Assembly: GCF_002127265.1 (NCBI RefSeq)
Contig: NZ_NFUU01000001.1
Location: forward strand, 620,001-684,000
DNA length: 64,000 nt
Direction of reading: 5' to 3'
Origin: Hydrogenophaga sp. IBVHS1
Lineage (GTDB): Bacteria; Pseudomonadota; Gammaproteobacteria; Burkholderiales; Burkholderiaceae_C
The notes under the pieces are model-generated. The model had not been told where the DNA came from. It saw only the letters and a list, made by a program, of their open reading frames with translations, and ran no database searches. Below are positions 17,517 through 27,982 of the stretch, one piece after another. Positions within the stretch are counted from its first letter, which is position 1. Every line of letters begins with the position of its first letter. The translations under genes and the position numbers were made by a program.

Positions 17517-17529
17517 CGGCGAATCGCCG
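17517..17529. promoter_or_regulatory. Palindrome CGGCGA-A-TCGCCG in Lrp/exporter divergent promoter
   Basis: A perfect 6-bp dyad with a one-base centre lies in the 70-bp region between the DMT transporter and the Lrp-family gene, next to AT-rich GGATAATTT. It is a candidate Lrp operator from position and symmetry. Lrp sites are usually degenerate, so confidence is limited. Confidence 0.4.
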
Positions 17530-17561
17530 TGTGTCCGTATTTTGAACAGAATTCAGTCGCC

Positions 17562-18041
17562 ATGCAAGCAAATATTCAGCTCGATGACACAGACGCCAGA
17601 ATTCTTACGGCATTGAGCACCGACAGCCGTCGTTCCTACGCCGATGTGGCCTCCGAGGTGGGCTTGTCCACCGCTGCCGTGCACGAGCGGGTGAAAAAGA
17701 TGGTGGAGCGCGGCGTGATCGAGCGCTTCTCGCTCAGCGTGGACCCCGACCGCGTGGGCCTGCGCTTCACCGCCTTCGTGGCGATCCGTAACGACGGCGG
17801 TGTGCACTGCCGCGAAGTGGCGCCGCGCCTGCGCGAACTGCCCGAGGTGCTGGAGCTCCACAGCGTGGCCGGCGAGTTCGACTTTCTGGCCAAGATCCGC
17901 ACCACCCACGCCCGCGCGCTGGAGGAAGTGCTTTACCAGATCAAGGCCATCCCGGGCGTGGCGCGCACCACCAGCACCGTGGTGCTCAACACCGAGTTCG
18001 AGGACCGACCCCTGAAGCTGCCCGGCGTGGGCGAGGGCTGA
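17562..18041 (+). CDS. Lrp/AsnC-family transcriptional regulator
   Basis: 159-aa regulator: an N-terminal helix-turn-helix (residues about 8-60, DDTDARILTALSTDSRRSYADVA and STAAVHERVKKM in two adjacent blocks) and a C-terminal RAM ligand-binding domain (about 70-150). Family members bind amino acids and control a neighbouring gene, here almost certainly the divergent DMT exporter. The start ATG at 17562 is chosen because the HTH follows within 6 residues; no clear ribosome binding site is seen. The upstream in-frame extension to 17529 overlaps the palindrome. Confidence 0.9.
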   Translation: MQANIQLDDTDARILTALSTDSRRSYADVASEVGLSTAAVHERVKKMVERGVIERFSLSVDPDRVGLRFTAFVAIRNDGGVHCREVAPRLRELPEVLELHSVAGEFDFLAKIRTTHARALEEVLYQIKAIPGVARTTSTVVLNTEFEDRPLKLPGVGEG

Positions 18042-18045
18042 GCGC

Positions 18046-19506
18046 TCAGGCGCTGCGAGCGCCCTTGGCCAGCTGCATTGCCAGCCGGTTGTGCTGCTCC
18101 ACGAGTGGGCCGAGGTCCACCGTGGTGAGTTGCCCGTCGCGCACCACCACCTGGCCGTTCACCACCGTGTGCGCTGCCATTGGGCTGGCGCAGAGCAGCA
18201 GGCTGGCCACCGGGTCGTGCACCGCACCGCCGGCAAAGCCGAGCGTGCGCAGGTCGAACAGCGCAAGGTCGGCGCACATGCCGGGCGCAACGTGGCCCAC
18301 GTCCGATCGGCCCAGCACCTGCGCGCCGCCGCGCGTGGCGATGTGCAGCGCGTCGCGCGCGGTCATCTCGGCCGGGCCGAGGTCGCAGCCGAAGAAGGTC
18401 CTGCCCTCGCGCGTTTCCGGTGGTTGCAGCGCGCGCCCCACGCGCGCCAGCAGCAGGGCCTGGCGTGCCTCGTTGACCATGTGCGCGCCATCGTTGCTGG
18501 CGCTGCCGTCCACACCCAGGCCCACCGGCACGCCGGCGTTCAGCATGTGGCGCACGGGCGCAATGCCCGAGGCCAGGCGCATGTTGCTGCAGGGGCAGTG
18601 GGCCACCCCGGTGCGGCTGGCGGCAAAGAGGGAGATGCCTTCGTCGTCGAGCTTCACGCAGTGCGCGTGCCACACGTCGTCGCCGAGCCAGCCGAGCTCC
18701 TGCGCGTACTGCGCGGGCGTCTTGTTGAACTTCTCACGGCTGTAGGCCATGTCGTGGTCGTTCTCGGCCAGGTGGGTGTGCAGGCGCACCCCCAGGCCCT
18801 TGAATGATCGGGCGAGTGCAGCGCTCTCCTTCATCAAGGCCGGGCTCACGGAAAACGGCGAGCAGGGCGCCAGCGCCACCTGCAACATGGCGCCATGGGC
18901 GCTGTCGTGCCAGATTTCGATGAGGCGCTGGCTGTCTTTCAGGATCGCGTCTTCCTTTTCGACCACCGAGTCCGGCGGCAGGCCACCCGAACTCGCGCCC
19001 ACGCTCATGCTGCCGCGCGTGGCGAGGAACCGCATGCCAATTTCCTGCGCGGCTTCGATGCTGTCTTCCAGCCGCACACCGTTGGGGTAGATGTAGAGGT
19101 GGTCGCTGCTGGTGGTGCAGCCGCTCAGGAGCAGCTCGGCCATGGCCACCTGTGTGGACACGCGCACCATCTCGGGCGTGAGCCTGGCCCAGATGGGGTA
19201 GAGCCCGCGCAGCCAGCTGAAGAGTTCAGCGTCCTGCACGCCGGGAATCGCGCGGGTCAACGATTGGTACATGTGGTGGTGCGTGTTCACCAGGCCCGGC
19301 GTCACCAGATGGCCGCGCGCATCGATCACCTCATTCGCCTCGTCGCGCAGCGCCGGGGGCAGGTCGACATCGGCACCGATCCATTCGATGAGGTTGCCGC
19401 GCACGAAGATCGAGGCGTCCTTCAACTCGCGGCCTTGCGCGGGGTCGTTGTGGTCGAAGGTGGCGATGCAGGTGGCGTTCCGGATCAGCAGGGTTGCGTT
19501 GTTCAT
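18046..19506 (-). CDS. 8-oxoguanine deaminase-like amidohydrolase (ATZ/TRZ family)
   Basis: 486-aa metal-dependent amidohydrolase. Metal ligands are visible: HxH in NTHHHMYQSLTRA near residue 76, His in THLAEND near 245, His in HAHCVKLD near 282, and the catalytic Asp in GLGVDGSASND near 333. This set and length match 8-oxoguanine deaminases (Pseudomonas Pa0142 group), which convert 8-oxoguanine to urate; hydroxydechloroatrazine-type enzymes are close relatives. Its ATG overlaps the stop of the upstream LysR gene by 3 nt. Urate breakdown can yield glyoxylate, which fits the divergent glyoxylate cluster next door (inference). Confidence 0.85.
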   Translation of the reverse strand: MNNATLLIRNATCIATFDHNDPAQGRELKDASIFVRGNLIEWIGADVDLPPALRDEANEVIDARGHLVTPGLVNTHHHMYQSLTRAIPGVQDAELFSWLRGLYPIWARLTPEMVRVSTQVAMAELLLSGCTTSSDHLYIYPNGVRLEDSIEAAQEIGMRFLATRGSMSVGASSGGLPPDSVVEKEDAILKDSQRLIEIWHDSAHGAMLQVALAPCSPFSVSPALMKESAALARSFKGLGVRLHTHLAENDHDMAYSREKFNKTPAQYAQELGWLGDDVWHAHCVKLDDEGISLFAASRTGVAHCPCSNMRLASGIAPVRHMLNAGVPVGLGVDGSASNDGAHMVNEARQALLLARVGRALQPPETREGRTFFGCDLGPAEMTARDALHIATRGGAQVLGRSDVGHVAPGMCADLALFDLRTLGFAGGAVHDPVASLLLCASPMAAHTVVNGQVVVRDGQLTTVDLGPLVEQHNRLAMQLAKGARSA

Positions 19507-20417
19507 GGCGATTCGCGCAGCCAGTAGCCGGGCTGCGAGTAAACCTTCTTCAGGTGGTCGATGAAAAACCGCACCTTGGCGGGCAGGTGGCGCTGCTGCG
19601 GGTAGACGGCGAGGATGTCGTAGGCGGGCAGGGCGAATTCGTCAAGCACCGTCACCAGTTCTCCCCGCTGCAGTTGGGCCTGGATTTCCCAGGTGGAGCG
19701 CCAGCCCAGGCCCAGGCCCTCGCTCACCCAGCGGTGCAGCAGTTCGCCGTCGTTGCAGTCCAGGTTGCCTTCGGCACGCACCGTCACGGTCTTGCCGTCC
19801 TCCTGAAAATACCAGCCGCGCTGCTGGCCCCCCTGCAGGTTGAAGGCCAGGCAGTTGTGGCGCTTCAGGTCGTCCAGCGTTTTCGGCTTGCCGTGCTTGC
19901 GGAAGTAGGCCGGTGTGCCGCACACCACGCGCTGGTTGGTGGCCAGGTGCACGGCCACGAAATTGGGGTCGATCGCGCCACCGATGCGCAGGCCCACGTC
20001 GTAACCCTCGCGAACCAGATCCACCACGCGGTCGGTGAGGTTGAAGGAGATCTTCACCTCCGGGTTGGCCTTGAGAAAAGCGCTGGCGTGCGGCGCCACA
20101 TGCAGGCGCCCGAACGCGGCCGGGGCCGACACCACCAGGTGCCCGCTGGCGCGGTGTTTCTGGGCCGACACCGTGGCCTCTGCCGCCGACCATTGCGCCA
20201 GCAGCGCGCGGCATTCGTCGAGGTAACGCGCACCCTGCTCGGTGAGGGCCAGCCGGCGTGTGGAGCGGTGGATGAGCAGCGTGCCCAGCCTGCGCTCCAG
20301 CGCGTCGATGCGCCGGCCCATCATCACCGGGGTGATGCCCGCGTGCGGTGCGGCGGCGGCCAGGCTGCCGTGCTCCATCACCAGCACGAAGGCTTCGATT
20401 TCCTTGAAGCGGTCCAT
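19503..20417 (-). CDS. LysR-family regulator next to glyoxylate cluster
   Basis: 304-aa LysR regulator with an N-terminal HTH (residues 5-60; TPVMMGRRIDALERRLG is the recognition helix region) and the usual effector domain. The ATG at 20415-20417 is immediately upstream of the HTH. It is divergent from glyoxylate carboligase, with 136 bp between the starts, and is co-transcribed with the 8-oxoguanine deaminase gene. It therefore probably coordinates purine-derived glyoxylate use. It belongs to the subgroup resembling CrgA/AaeR-like proteins by its short linker, but the ligand is unknown. Confidence 0.88.
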   Translation of the reverse strand: MDRFKEIEAFVLVMEHGSLAAAAPHAGITPVMMGRRIDALERRLGTLLIHRSTRRLALTEQGARYLDECRALLAQWSAAEATVSAQKHRASGHLVVSAPAAFGRLHVAPHASAFLKANPEVKISFNLTDRVVDLVREGYDVGLRIGGAIDPNFVAVHLATNQRVVCGTPAYFRKHGKPKTLDDLKRHNCLAFNLQGGQQRGWYFQEDGKTVTVRAEGNLDCNDGELLHRWVSEGLGLGWRSTWEIQAQLQRGELVTVLDEFALPAYDILAVYPQQRHLPAKVRFFIDHLKKVYSQPGYWLRESP

Positions 20418-20451
20418 GGCGGCATGTTAACGCCGGCGCCGGCCGATTGCA

Positions 20452-20479
20452 TACCTGGAGTACCGAATCAAAGTACCTG
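20452..20479. promoter_or_regulatory. Direct repeat TACCTG (22 bp apart) upstream of glyoxylate carboligase
   Basis: TACCTG occurs at 20452-20457 and again at 20474-20479, two helical turns apart, with another TACC between, inside the divergent LysR/glyoxylate carboligase region. The repeated half-sites on one face of the helix resemble LysR binding-plus-activation sites. This is only a candidate. Confidence 0.35.
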
Positions 20480-20553
20480 CACTGCCATTCTCAAGGAGGC
20501 AGGTTCTCCCTAGCATCGGACCCAGTTCATCAACCCAGGTAAGGAATCGCACC

Positions 20554-22341
<1,788 letters not shown>

Positions 22342-22358
22342 AACAAGGAACGGATGAG

Positions 22359-23156
22359 ATGCCCCAATTCGCTGCCAACCTCTCCATGCTCTGGAACGAG
22401 CTGCCGTTCCTGGACCGCTTCGAAGCCGCCGCGCGCGCCGGCTTCAAGGCCGTCGAGTTTCTGTTTCCCTACGACTTCAAGGCCGAGGAGATCACGCATC
22501 GCCTGAAGCAGAACCGCCTGCAGCTGGTGCTGCACAACATGCCGCCCGGCGACTGGGCCAAGGGTGAACGCGGCAAGGCATGCTGGCCTGGTGGCGAAGA
22601 GGCGTTCCGCACCAACGTGATGCTGGCCCTGCAATACGCCACCGCGCTCGGTACGCCGAACCTGCATTGCATGGCCGGCATTCCACCGGCGGGTGTGAGC
22701 GAGGTAGAGGCCCGAGCCGCGCTGGTGAGCAACCTGCGCTTCGCTGCGGACGCTGCGAAGCAGCACGGCGTGCGCCTGCTGCTCGAGCCCATCAACCACT
22801 TCGACATGCCCGGCTTCTTCGTCAACCGACCGCGCCAGGCGATTGGCATCCTTGATGACGTGGGCTCTGACAACCTCTTCCTGCAGTACGACATCTACCA
22901 CGCGCAGCGCATGGAGGGCGAGCTGACCAACACCATCAAAGAGCTGCTGCCGCGCATCGCGCACATGCAATTGGCCGACACGCCGGGCCGCCACGAGCCG
23001 GGTACCGGCGAAATTCACTACCGCTACCTGTTCGACCGCATCGACGAGCTGGGCTACACGGGACACATTGGTTGCGAATACAAGCCGCAGGACGCGGGCC
23101 CCGGTGGCACGGACAAGGGCCTGGCCTGGATCGCTGCGCACGGACAGACCTTGTGA
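22359..23156 (+). CDS. hyi: Hydroxypyruvate isomerase
   Basis: 265-aa TIM-barrel isomerase of the Hyi family, interconverting tartronate semialdehyde and hydroxypyruvate. Family features are MPQFAANLSMLWNELPF at the N-terminus, EPINHFDMPGFFVN near residue 143 (a metal-ligand Glu) and GCEYKPQ near the C-terminus. The start ATG 22359 has AAGGA upstream; a longer frame back to 22296 runs inside gcl and is rejected. It lies 17 nt after gcl and 10 nt before the reductase gene. Confidence 0.94.
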   Translation: MPQFAANLSMLWNELPFLDRFEAAARAGFKAVEFLFPYDFKAEEITHRLKQNRLQLVLHNMPPGDWAKGERGKACWPGGEEAFRTNVMLALQYATALGTPNLHCMAGIPPAGVSEVEARAALVSNLRFAADAAKQHGVRLLLEPINHFDMPGFFVNRPRQAIGILDDVGSDNLFLQYDIYHAQRMEGELTNTIKELLPRIAHMQLADTPGRHEPGTGEIHYRYLFDRIDELGYTGHIGCEYKPQDAGPGGTDKGLAWIAAHGQTL

Positions 23157-23166
23157 GGATTCACGC

Positions 23167-24078
23167 ATGACAACGAACAACGCCATGAAAGTTGGCTTCA
23201 TTGGTCTGGGCATCATGGGCGCACCGATGGCGCTGAACCTGCGCAAGGCCGGGTACACGCTTTTCGTGGCCAGCCGGAGCAAGATTCCGGCGGCCTTTGC
23301 AGAAGCCGGCGCCACCGTGTGCACCAACGCCACCGAGGTGGCCAGGCGCGCAGACATCGTCATCTGCATGGTGCCCGACACGCCGCACGTGGAAGACGTG
23401 CTGTTCGGTGAGACCGGTGTGGCCCGAGGCTTGAGCGAGGGCAAGCTGGTGATCGACATGAGCTCCATCAGCCCCATGGCCACCAAGACCTTTGCGCAGA
23501 AGATCAACGCGCTCGGCTGCGAGTATCTGGACGCCCCGGTCAGCGGCGGGGAAGTGGGTGCCAGGGCCGCGAGCCTCACCATCATGGTCGGTGGGACGCA
23601 GGCCGCGTTCGAGCGCGCGAAGCCGTTGTTTGAGGCGATGGGCAAGAACATCACGCTGGTGGGCGGCAACGGCGACGGCCAGACCACCAAGGTGGCAAAC
23701 CAGATCATCGTGGCGCTGAACATCGAGGCCGTGGCCGAAGCCCTGCTGTTTGCCAGCAAGGCCGGCGCCGACCCGGCCAAAGTGCGCGCGGCGCTGATGG
23801 GCGGCTTCGCGGCCAGCCGCATCCTTGAGGTGCACGGCGAACGCATGGTGAAACGCAGCTTCAATCCCGGCTTTCGCATCGAGCTGCACCAGAAAGACCT
23901 GAACCTCGCGTTGCAGGGCGCGAGGGAACTCGGGGTGAGCCTGCCGCACACCGCGAGCGCGGCGCAATTGATGCAGAGCTGTGCCGCGCATGGCATGGCG
24001 GGACTCGACCACTCGGCCCTCTGTCGGAGCCTCGAGATCATGGCCAGGCATCCCATTGCCCCGGAGCCGTCTGCCTGA
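23167..24078 (+). CDS. glxR: 2-hydroxy-3-oxopropionate (tartronate semialdehyde) reductase
   Basis: 303-aa NAD(P)-dependent beta-hydroxyacid dehydrogenase, reducing tartronate semialdehyde to D-glycerate. Seen: the Rossmann motif GFIGLGIMGAPMALNL near residue 9, the substrate motif DAPVSGGEVGA near 120, and the catalytic Lys in TKVANQIIV near 172. It starts at ATG 23167; an internal ATG at 23185 is also possible. Its position between hyi and the glycerate kinase makes this assignment stronger than sequence class alone. Confidence 0.93.
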   Translation: MTTNNAMKVGFIGLGIMGAPMALNLRKAGYTLFVASRSKIPAAFAEAGATVCTNATEVARRADIVICMVPDTPHVEDVLFGETGVARGLSEGKLVIDMSSISPMATKTFAQKINALGCEYLDAPVSGGEVGARAASLTIMVGGTQAAFERAKPLFEAMGKNITLVGGNGDGQTTKVANQIIVALNIEAVAEALLFASKAGADPAKVRAALMGGFAASRILEVHGERMVKRSFNPGFRIELHQKDLNLALQGARELGVSLPHTASAAQLMQSCAAHGMAGLDHSALCRSLEIMARHPIAPEPSA

Positions 24079-24089
24079 AGTGCGTTACT

Positions 24090-24120
24090 CCCTCTCCCTC
24101 TGGGAGAGGGCAGGGGTGAG
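24090..24120. repeat. REP-like palindrome (CCCTCTCCC-TCT-GGGAGAGGG) with GC-rich tail
   Basis: A perfect 9-bp inverted repeat with a TCT loop (24090-24110) is followed by CAGGGGTGAG. It occupies the short gap between the reductase and glycerate kinase genes. The same CCCTCTCCC...GGGAGAGGG-(C)-GGGGTGAGGG pattern is known as a dispersed extragenic palindrome in many beta- and gammaproteobacteria. It could act as a weak terminator or mRNA-stabilising hairpin within the operon. Confidence 0.75.
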
Positions 24121-24146
24121 GGCTCCCCGCACTTAAACTCGCCCCC

Positions 24147-25472
24147 ATGCCCCAGCCAACTGCAACCCCCAGCCTGAACGATCCCCGCGCCTTGCTGCGC
24201 CACCTGTACGACGTGGCGGTGCAGCGCGCTCTGCCGCTGCACAACACCGCCGCTTTCCTGCCCGAACCGCCCAAAGGCCGCACCGTGGTGCTCGGCGCAG
24301 GCAAGGCGGGCGGTGCCATGGCGCAGGCGGTGGAGGCCCTGTGGCCCGCCGACGCACCGCTCAGCGGCCTCGTCGTCACCCGCTACCACCACACGCCCCC
24401 GCGCCCCGAAGGCTTGCCGCTGCGCATCGAGGTGGTGGAAGCATCGCACCCCGTGCCTGACGCGGCGGGGCTGGACGCGGCCCAGCGCATCCTGAAGCTG
24501 GCCGAGGGACTCACGGCCGACGACCTGGTGCTCTGCCTGATCTCCGGTGGTGGCTCGGCCCTGCTCACGCTGCCATGCGAAGGCCTCACGCTCGAAGACA
24601 AGCAACGCATCAACCGCCAGTTGCTCGAGAGCGGCGCGCACATCGGCGAGATGAACACCGTGCGCAAGCACCTCTCGCGCATCAAGGGCGGGCGCCTGGC
24701 GGCGGCCTGTGCGCCGGCGCGCGTGGTCACGCTCACCATCAGCGACGTGCCCGGCGACGATGTGAGCGTGATCGCCAGCGGCCCCACCGTAGCCGACGCC
24801 TCCACCTGCACCGAGGCGCTGGACATTCTGCGCCGCTATGCCATCGACGTGCCTGCGCCGGTGCGCGCACAACTGGAGAGCGGCGCGCTTGAAACTCCCA
24901 AGCCCGGCGACCCACGCCTGCAAGGGCACGAGGTACAACTGATCGCCACACCGCAGCAAAGCCTGGAAGCCGCAGCCGTGGCGGCGCGCGCCCTGGGCCT
25001 GAATGTGGTGCTGCTCAGTGACGAGATCGAAGGCGAGTCGCGCGAGGTGGGCAAGGTGCACGCGGCGCTGGCGCGCTCCACCGCGCTGGGCCGAAGCAGC
25101 TTTGGCAAACCCTGCGTTTTCTTGAGCGGCGGTGAAACCACGGTGACGGTGCGGCCCCGCGCCGAGGGCCAGCCACGGGGCCGGGGCGGGCGCGCCGGCG
25201 AGTTCTGCCTGGGCCTTGCGCAGGCGCTGGGCGGGCAGGCGGGCGTGTGGGCCCTGGCGGCCGATACCGACGGCATCGACGGCGTGGAAGATAATGCGGG
25301 CGCGCTGGTCACGCCCGACACGCTCGCCCGGGCCGGTGCCCAGGGCCTCAAAGTCACCGACCACCTCGCCCGCAACGACGCCTACGGCTTCTTCCAGCCG
25401 ATCGGCGATCTCGTCATCACCGGGCCCACGCACACCAACGTGAACGACTTCCGCGCCGTGCTGGTGGTCTGA
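24147..25472 (+). CDS. ttuD: Glycerate 2-kinase, MOFRL family (TtuD type)
   Basis: 441-aa protein with the DUF4147 N-terminal domain and the C-terminal MOFRL domain. Seen: GAGKAGGAMAQAVE near residue 52, LISGGGSALL near 132, SDVPGDDVSVIASGPT near 200, and C-terminal ADTDGIDG and GPTHTNVNDF. Family members are glycerate 2-kinases; older annotations say hydroxypyruvate reductase. It closes the pathway by making 2-phosphoglycerate from glycerate. It is 68 nt downstream of the reductase, with the REP-like palindrome between them. Confidence 0.92.
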   Translation: MPQPTATPSLNDPRALLRHLYDVAVQRALPLHNTAAFLPEPPKGRTVVLGAGKAGGAMAQAVEALWPADAPLSGLVVTRYHHTPPRPEGLPLRIEVVEASHPVPDAAGLDAAQRILKLAEGLTADDLVLCLISGGGSALLTLPCEGLTLEDKQRINRQLLESGAHIGEMNTVRKHLSRIKGGRLAAACAPARVVTLTISDVPGDDVSVIASGPTVADASTCTEALDILRRYAIDVPAPVRAQLESGALETPKPGDPRLQGHEVQLIATPQQSLEAAAVAARALGLNVVLLSDEIEGESREVGKVHAALARSTALGRSSFGKPCVFLSGGETTVTVRPRAEGQPRGRGGRAGEFCLGLAQALGGQAGVWALAADTDGIDGVEDNAGALVTPDTLARAGAQGLKVTDHLARNDAYGFFQPIGDLVITGPTHTNVNDFRAVLVV

Positions 25473-25542
25473 GCGACCTCTGCGTGGTGCCCTGGGCGGT
25501 GGTGTTCACCGACCGGCGCGAAGTGTTCCAAAGGAAAAGTGT

Positions 25543-26196
25543 TTGCGTTACAGCCATTTCAACCGTTCCCCGCTGGTGCGACAGCTCGCCGCATGGCTGC
25601 CTGCCGAGCCCGAGGCCGCGCCCCGGCGCGACATCGGCGAGCGGCTGGGTGAATGGCTGAACGTGGCCGATGCCATTGCGCTGCATGCCGCGCATCAGAG
25701 CCTGCCCGCTATCAAGACCCGCCGGCGAGGGGGAAAGCCCATGGATGCGCCGGCCGCGCAGGCCGAACTGCAACGCTTGCGCACCACCTTGACCCATTCG
25801 ATCGCCGCACCACCCATCCACCCGGTGCACGCGGCCGACACCGAGTTTTCTCCGCACCACCAGCGTTACCTGGACCATCAACGCCGCATGGAAATGGCCA
25901 TTGACGCCTTCCGCGGCCACCTGCGGCAGGCGCTGAGCCAGACTTCTACGCGCCTGGCGCAACTGGTGGCGCTGGATGCCGTGGTGGACCAGATGATGGG
26001 CGGGCGCGAACAGAAGTTGCTGGCCGGTGTGCCGTCCTTTCTGAAAACCCGTTTCCAGCAACTGCGCAAGGCCGAGCCGGAAGGCTGGCCACCCCTTTTC
26101 GAACACGATTTCCAGCAGACCCTTCGAGCCGAACTGGAGCTTCGCCTTCAGCCGGCCACTGGGCTCGTGGAAGCGCTGACCCAAGACACGAACTGA
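25543..26196 (+). CDS. DUF3348 family protein (first gene of motor-like cluster)
   Basis: 217-aa soluble protein of the DUF3348 family, recognised from RSPLVRQLAAW near the N-terminus, the RRDIGERLGEWLNVADAIAL segment (residues 29-48) and a conserved helical C-terminal half with LDAVVDQMMGGREQKLL. The TTG start at 25543 has AAAGGAAAA just upstream. Function unknown. It is found in front of DUF802, OmpA-like and DUF2894 genes in other Burkholderiales and Xanthomonadales, so it is likely a cytoplasmic partner of the predicted motor. It lies 10 nt upstream of the DUF802 gene. Confidence 0.85.
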   Translation: MRYSHFNRSPLVRQLAAWLPAEPEAAPRRDIGERLGEWLNVADAIALHAAHQSLPAIKTRRRGGKPMDAPAAQAELQRLRTTLTHSIAAPPIHPVHAADTEFSPHHQRYLDHQRRMEMAIDAFRGHLRQALSQTSTRLAQLVALDAVVDQMMGGREQKLLAGVPSFLKTRFQQLRKAEPEGWPPLFEHDFQQTLRAELELRLQPATGLVEALTQDTN

Positions 26197-26206
26197 ACGC
26201 CCTCTT

Positions 26207-27982
26207 ATGAGCAGCCCTTCTCTGAACCGCCTGTTTCTCCTCTCCGCCTTCGTTCTCGGCCTCGCCGCCATTGTCTGGGTGGGCCTGGGCTTCGTGGGCA
26301 CGAGCGCCACTGCCCTCGGCATGACCGTGCTCATCGGCGCCATCTACTTGATCGGGGCGCAGGAGATCCGGCGCTTTCGCGCGGTCACGGCGTCCCTCGC
26401 GCAGGCGCTGGCCAATGTGCCCCAGCCGCTGGAGCAACTGGGCGACTGGCTCAGCCGCGTGCCACCCGCGCTGCAGAACGCTGTGCGCCAACGCGTGGAA
26501 GCCGAGCGCGGTGCCTTGCCGGGTCTTGCGCTCACGCCTTACCTCATCGGTCTGCTGGTGATGCTCGGCATGCTCGGCACTTTCCTCGGCATGGTGGTCA
26601 CCTTCAAGGGGGTGGTGTTCACGCTCGAAGGCTCGGCCGACCTGCAGGCCATCCGCTCCGCATTGGCCGCGCCCATCAAGGGCCTTGGCCTGGCCTTTGG
26701 TACCTCGGTGGTGGGCGTGGCAACCTCGGCCATGCTGGGCCTCATGTCTGCCTTGAGCCGGCGCGAGCGGCAGGACGTGGCGCGGCAGCTGGACGCCCTG
26801 ACCGCCACCACCTTGCGCCCGTTCTCGCTGGCGCACCAGCGGCAGGAAACCTTCAAGGCCCTGCAGCAGCAGGCGGGTGCACTGCCTGCGGTGGCGAACC
26901 AGCTCAGCGCGCTGATGGAGCAGATGGAGCGCCGCAGCCAGCAGCTTGACGAACAGTTGCTGGCAAGACAGGCGCAGTTTCACCAGGAAGCGGCACAGGC
27001 CTACAGCAGTCTCGCAGGCTCGGTGGAGCAGTCACTGAAGGAGAGCATGGCCGCCAGCGCCCGCGCCGCGGGTGAGAGCCTGCAACCCGTGGTGAGCAAC
27101 GCCATGAACGCGATCGCGCAGGACACCACGCGCCTGCACGAGCGCGTGGGCGAGTTGGTGAACACGCAGTTGACCGGCATGGGCGAGCGACTGGAGCAGC
27201 GGCAGGCCGCGTGGGCCGCGTCCCTGCAATCCCTGGCCACCACACTGCAAGCTGAATGGCAACAGGCGGGCGCAAATTCACTGGCTCAGCAACAGGCCGC
27301 CGCCGACCAGTTGGCGCAAACGGCCACGCTGTGGCGCAACGAACTCGCCACGCTGCGCGCTGAAGAAGCCGCACGAGGTGAAGCGGTCATGCAGAGCCTG
27401 CTGCACACCGCCGCCGAAGCACCTATGGCCGCGGCAGAGGTGATCGGGCAACTGCGGCACGACATGAGCCAGCTCACCGAGCGCGACAACCGCGCGCTGC
27501 AGGAACGCGCCGAACTCATGAACCAGATCGATGGCCTGCTGAAAAGTGTGGAGGTGGCCACCGGCGAACAGCGCGCTGCCATCGAATCGCTCGTCACTTC
27601 GGCCGGGACCGTGCTCGAGCAGGTGGGCCGGCAGTTCGCCGACACGGTGGGCGCACAGGCCGTGCGCGCCGAAGACGTGGCGGCGCAGGTGAGTGGCAGC
27701 GCCACCGAACTCGCCAACCTGGGCGAGGCGTTCGGCCACGGCGTGCAGCTGTTCAGCACCACCAACGAAAAGCTCATTGCCAGCCTGCAGGGCGTGGAAA
27801 ACGCGGTGAGCCAGTCCATCCAGCGCAGCGACGAACAGCTCGCCTACTACGTGGCCCAGGCCCGCGAGGTGATCGACCTCAGCATCACATCGCAGCAAGG
27901 GATTCTGGAAGACCTGCGCCGCCTGCGCAGCGCCGAGCCGGTGGCGAAGGCCGAGAAGGCCGAGAAGAAAGCCATCGCATGA
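26207..27982 (+). CDS. DUF802 protein: MotA/ExbB-like membrane unit with long coiled tail
   Basis: 591-aa protein. Four membrane segments are visible at about residues 8-29, 34-50, 108-130 and 158-182. Segments 3 and 4 carry the MotA/TolQ/ExbB-type features GMLGTFLGMVVTF and GLGLAFGTSVVG with conserved small and Thr/Ser residues. Residues 190-590 are Ala/Gln/Glu-rich with heptad-like spacing, consistent with a long cytoplasmic coiled coil. This architecture (proton-channel unit plus long tail) resembles ZorA. The last 4 nt (ATGA) overlap the OmpA/MotB-like gene, so the two subunits are translationally coupled. The Lys/Ala-rich tail end EKAEKKAIA is odd. The role is unknown. Confidence 0.85.
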   Translation: MSSPSLNRLFLLSAFVLGLAAIVWVGLGFVGTSATALGMTVLIGAIYLIGAQEIRRFRAVTASLAQALANVPQPLEQLGDWLSRVPPALQNAVRQRVEAERGALPGLALTPYLIGLLVMLGMLGTFLGMVVTFKGVVFTLEGSADLQAIRSALAAPIKGLGLAFGTSVVGVATSAMLGLMSALSRRERQDVARQLDALTATTLRPFSLAHQRQETFKALQQQAGALPAVANQLSALMEQMERRSQQLDEQLLARQAQFHQEAAQAYSSLAGSVEQSLKESMAASARAAGESLQPVVSNAMNAIAQDTTRLHERVGELVNTQLTGMGERLEQRQAAWAASLQSLATTLQAEWQQAGANSLAQQQAAADQLAQTATLWRNELATLRAEEAARGEAVMQSLLHTAAEAPMAAAEVIGQLRHDMSQLTERDNRALQERAELMNQIDGLLKSVEVATGEQRAAIESLVTSAGTVLEQVGRQFADTVGAQAVRAEDVAAQVSGSATELANLGEAFGHGVQLFSTTNEKLIASLQGVENAVSQSIQRSDEQLAYYVAQAREVIDLSITSQQGILEDLRRLRSAEPVAKAEKAEKKAIA

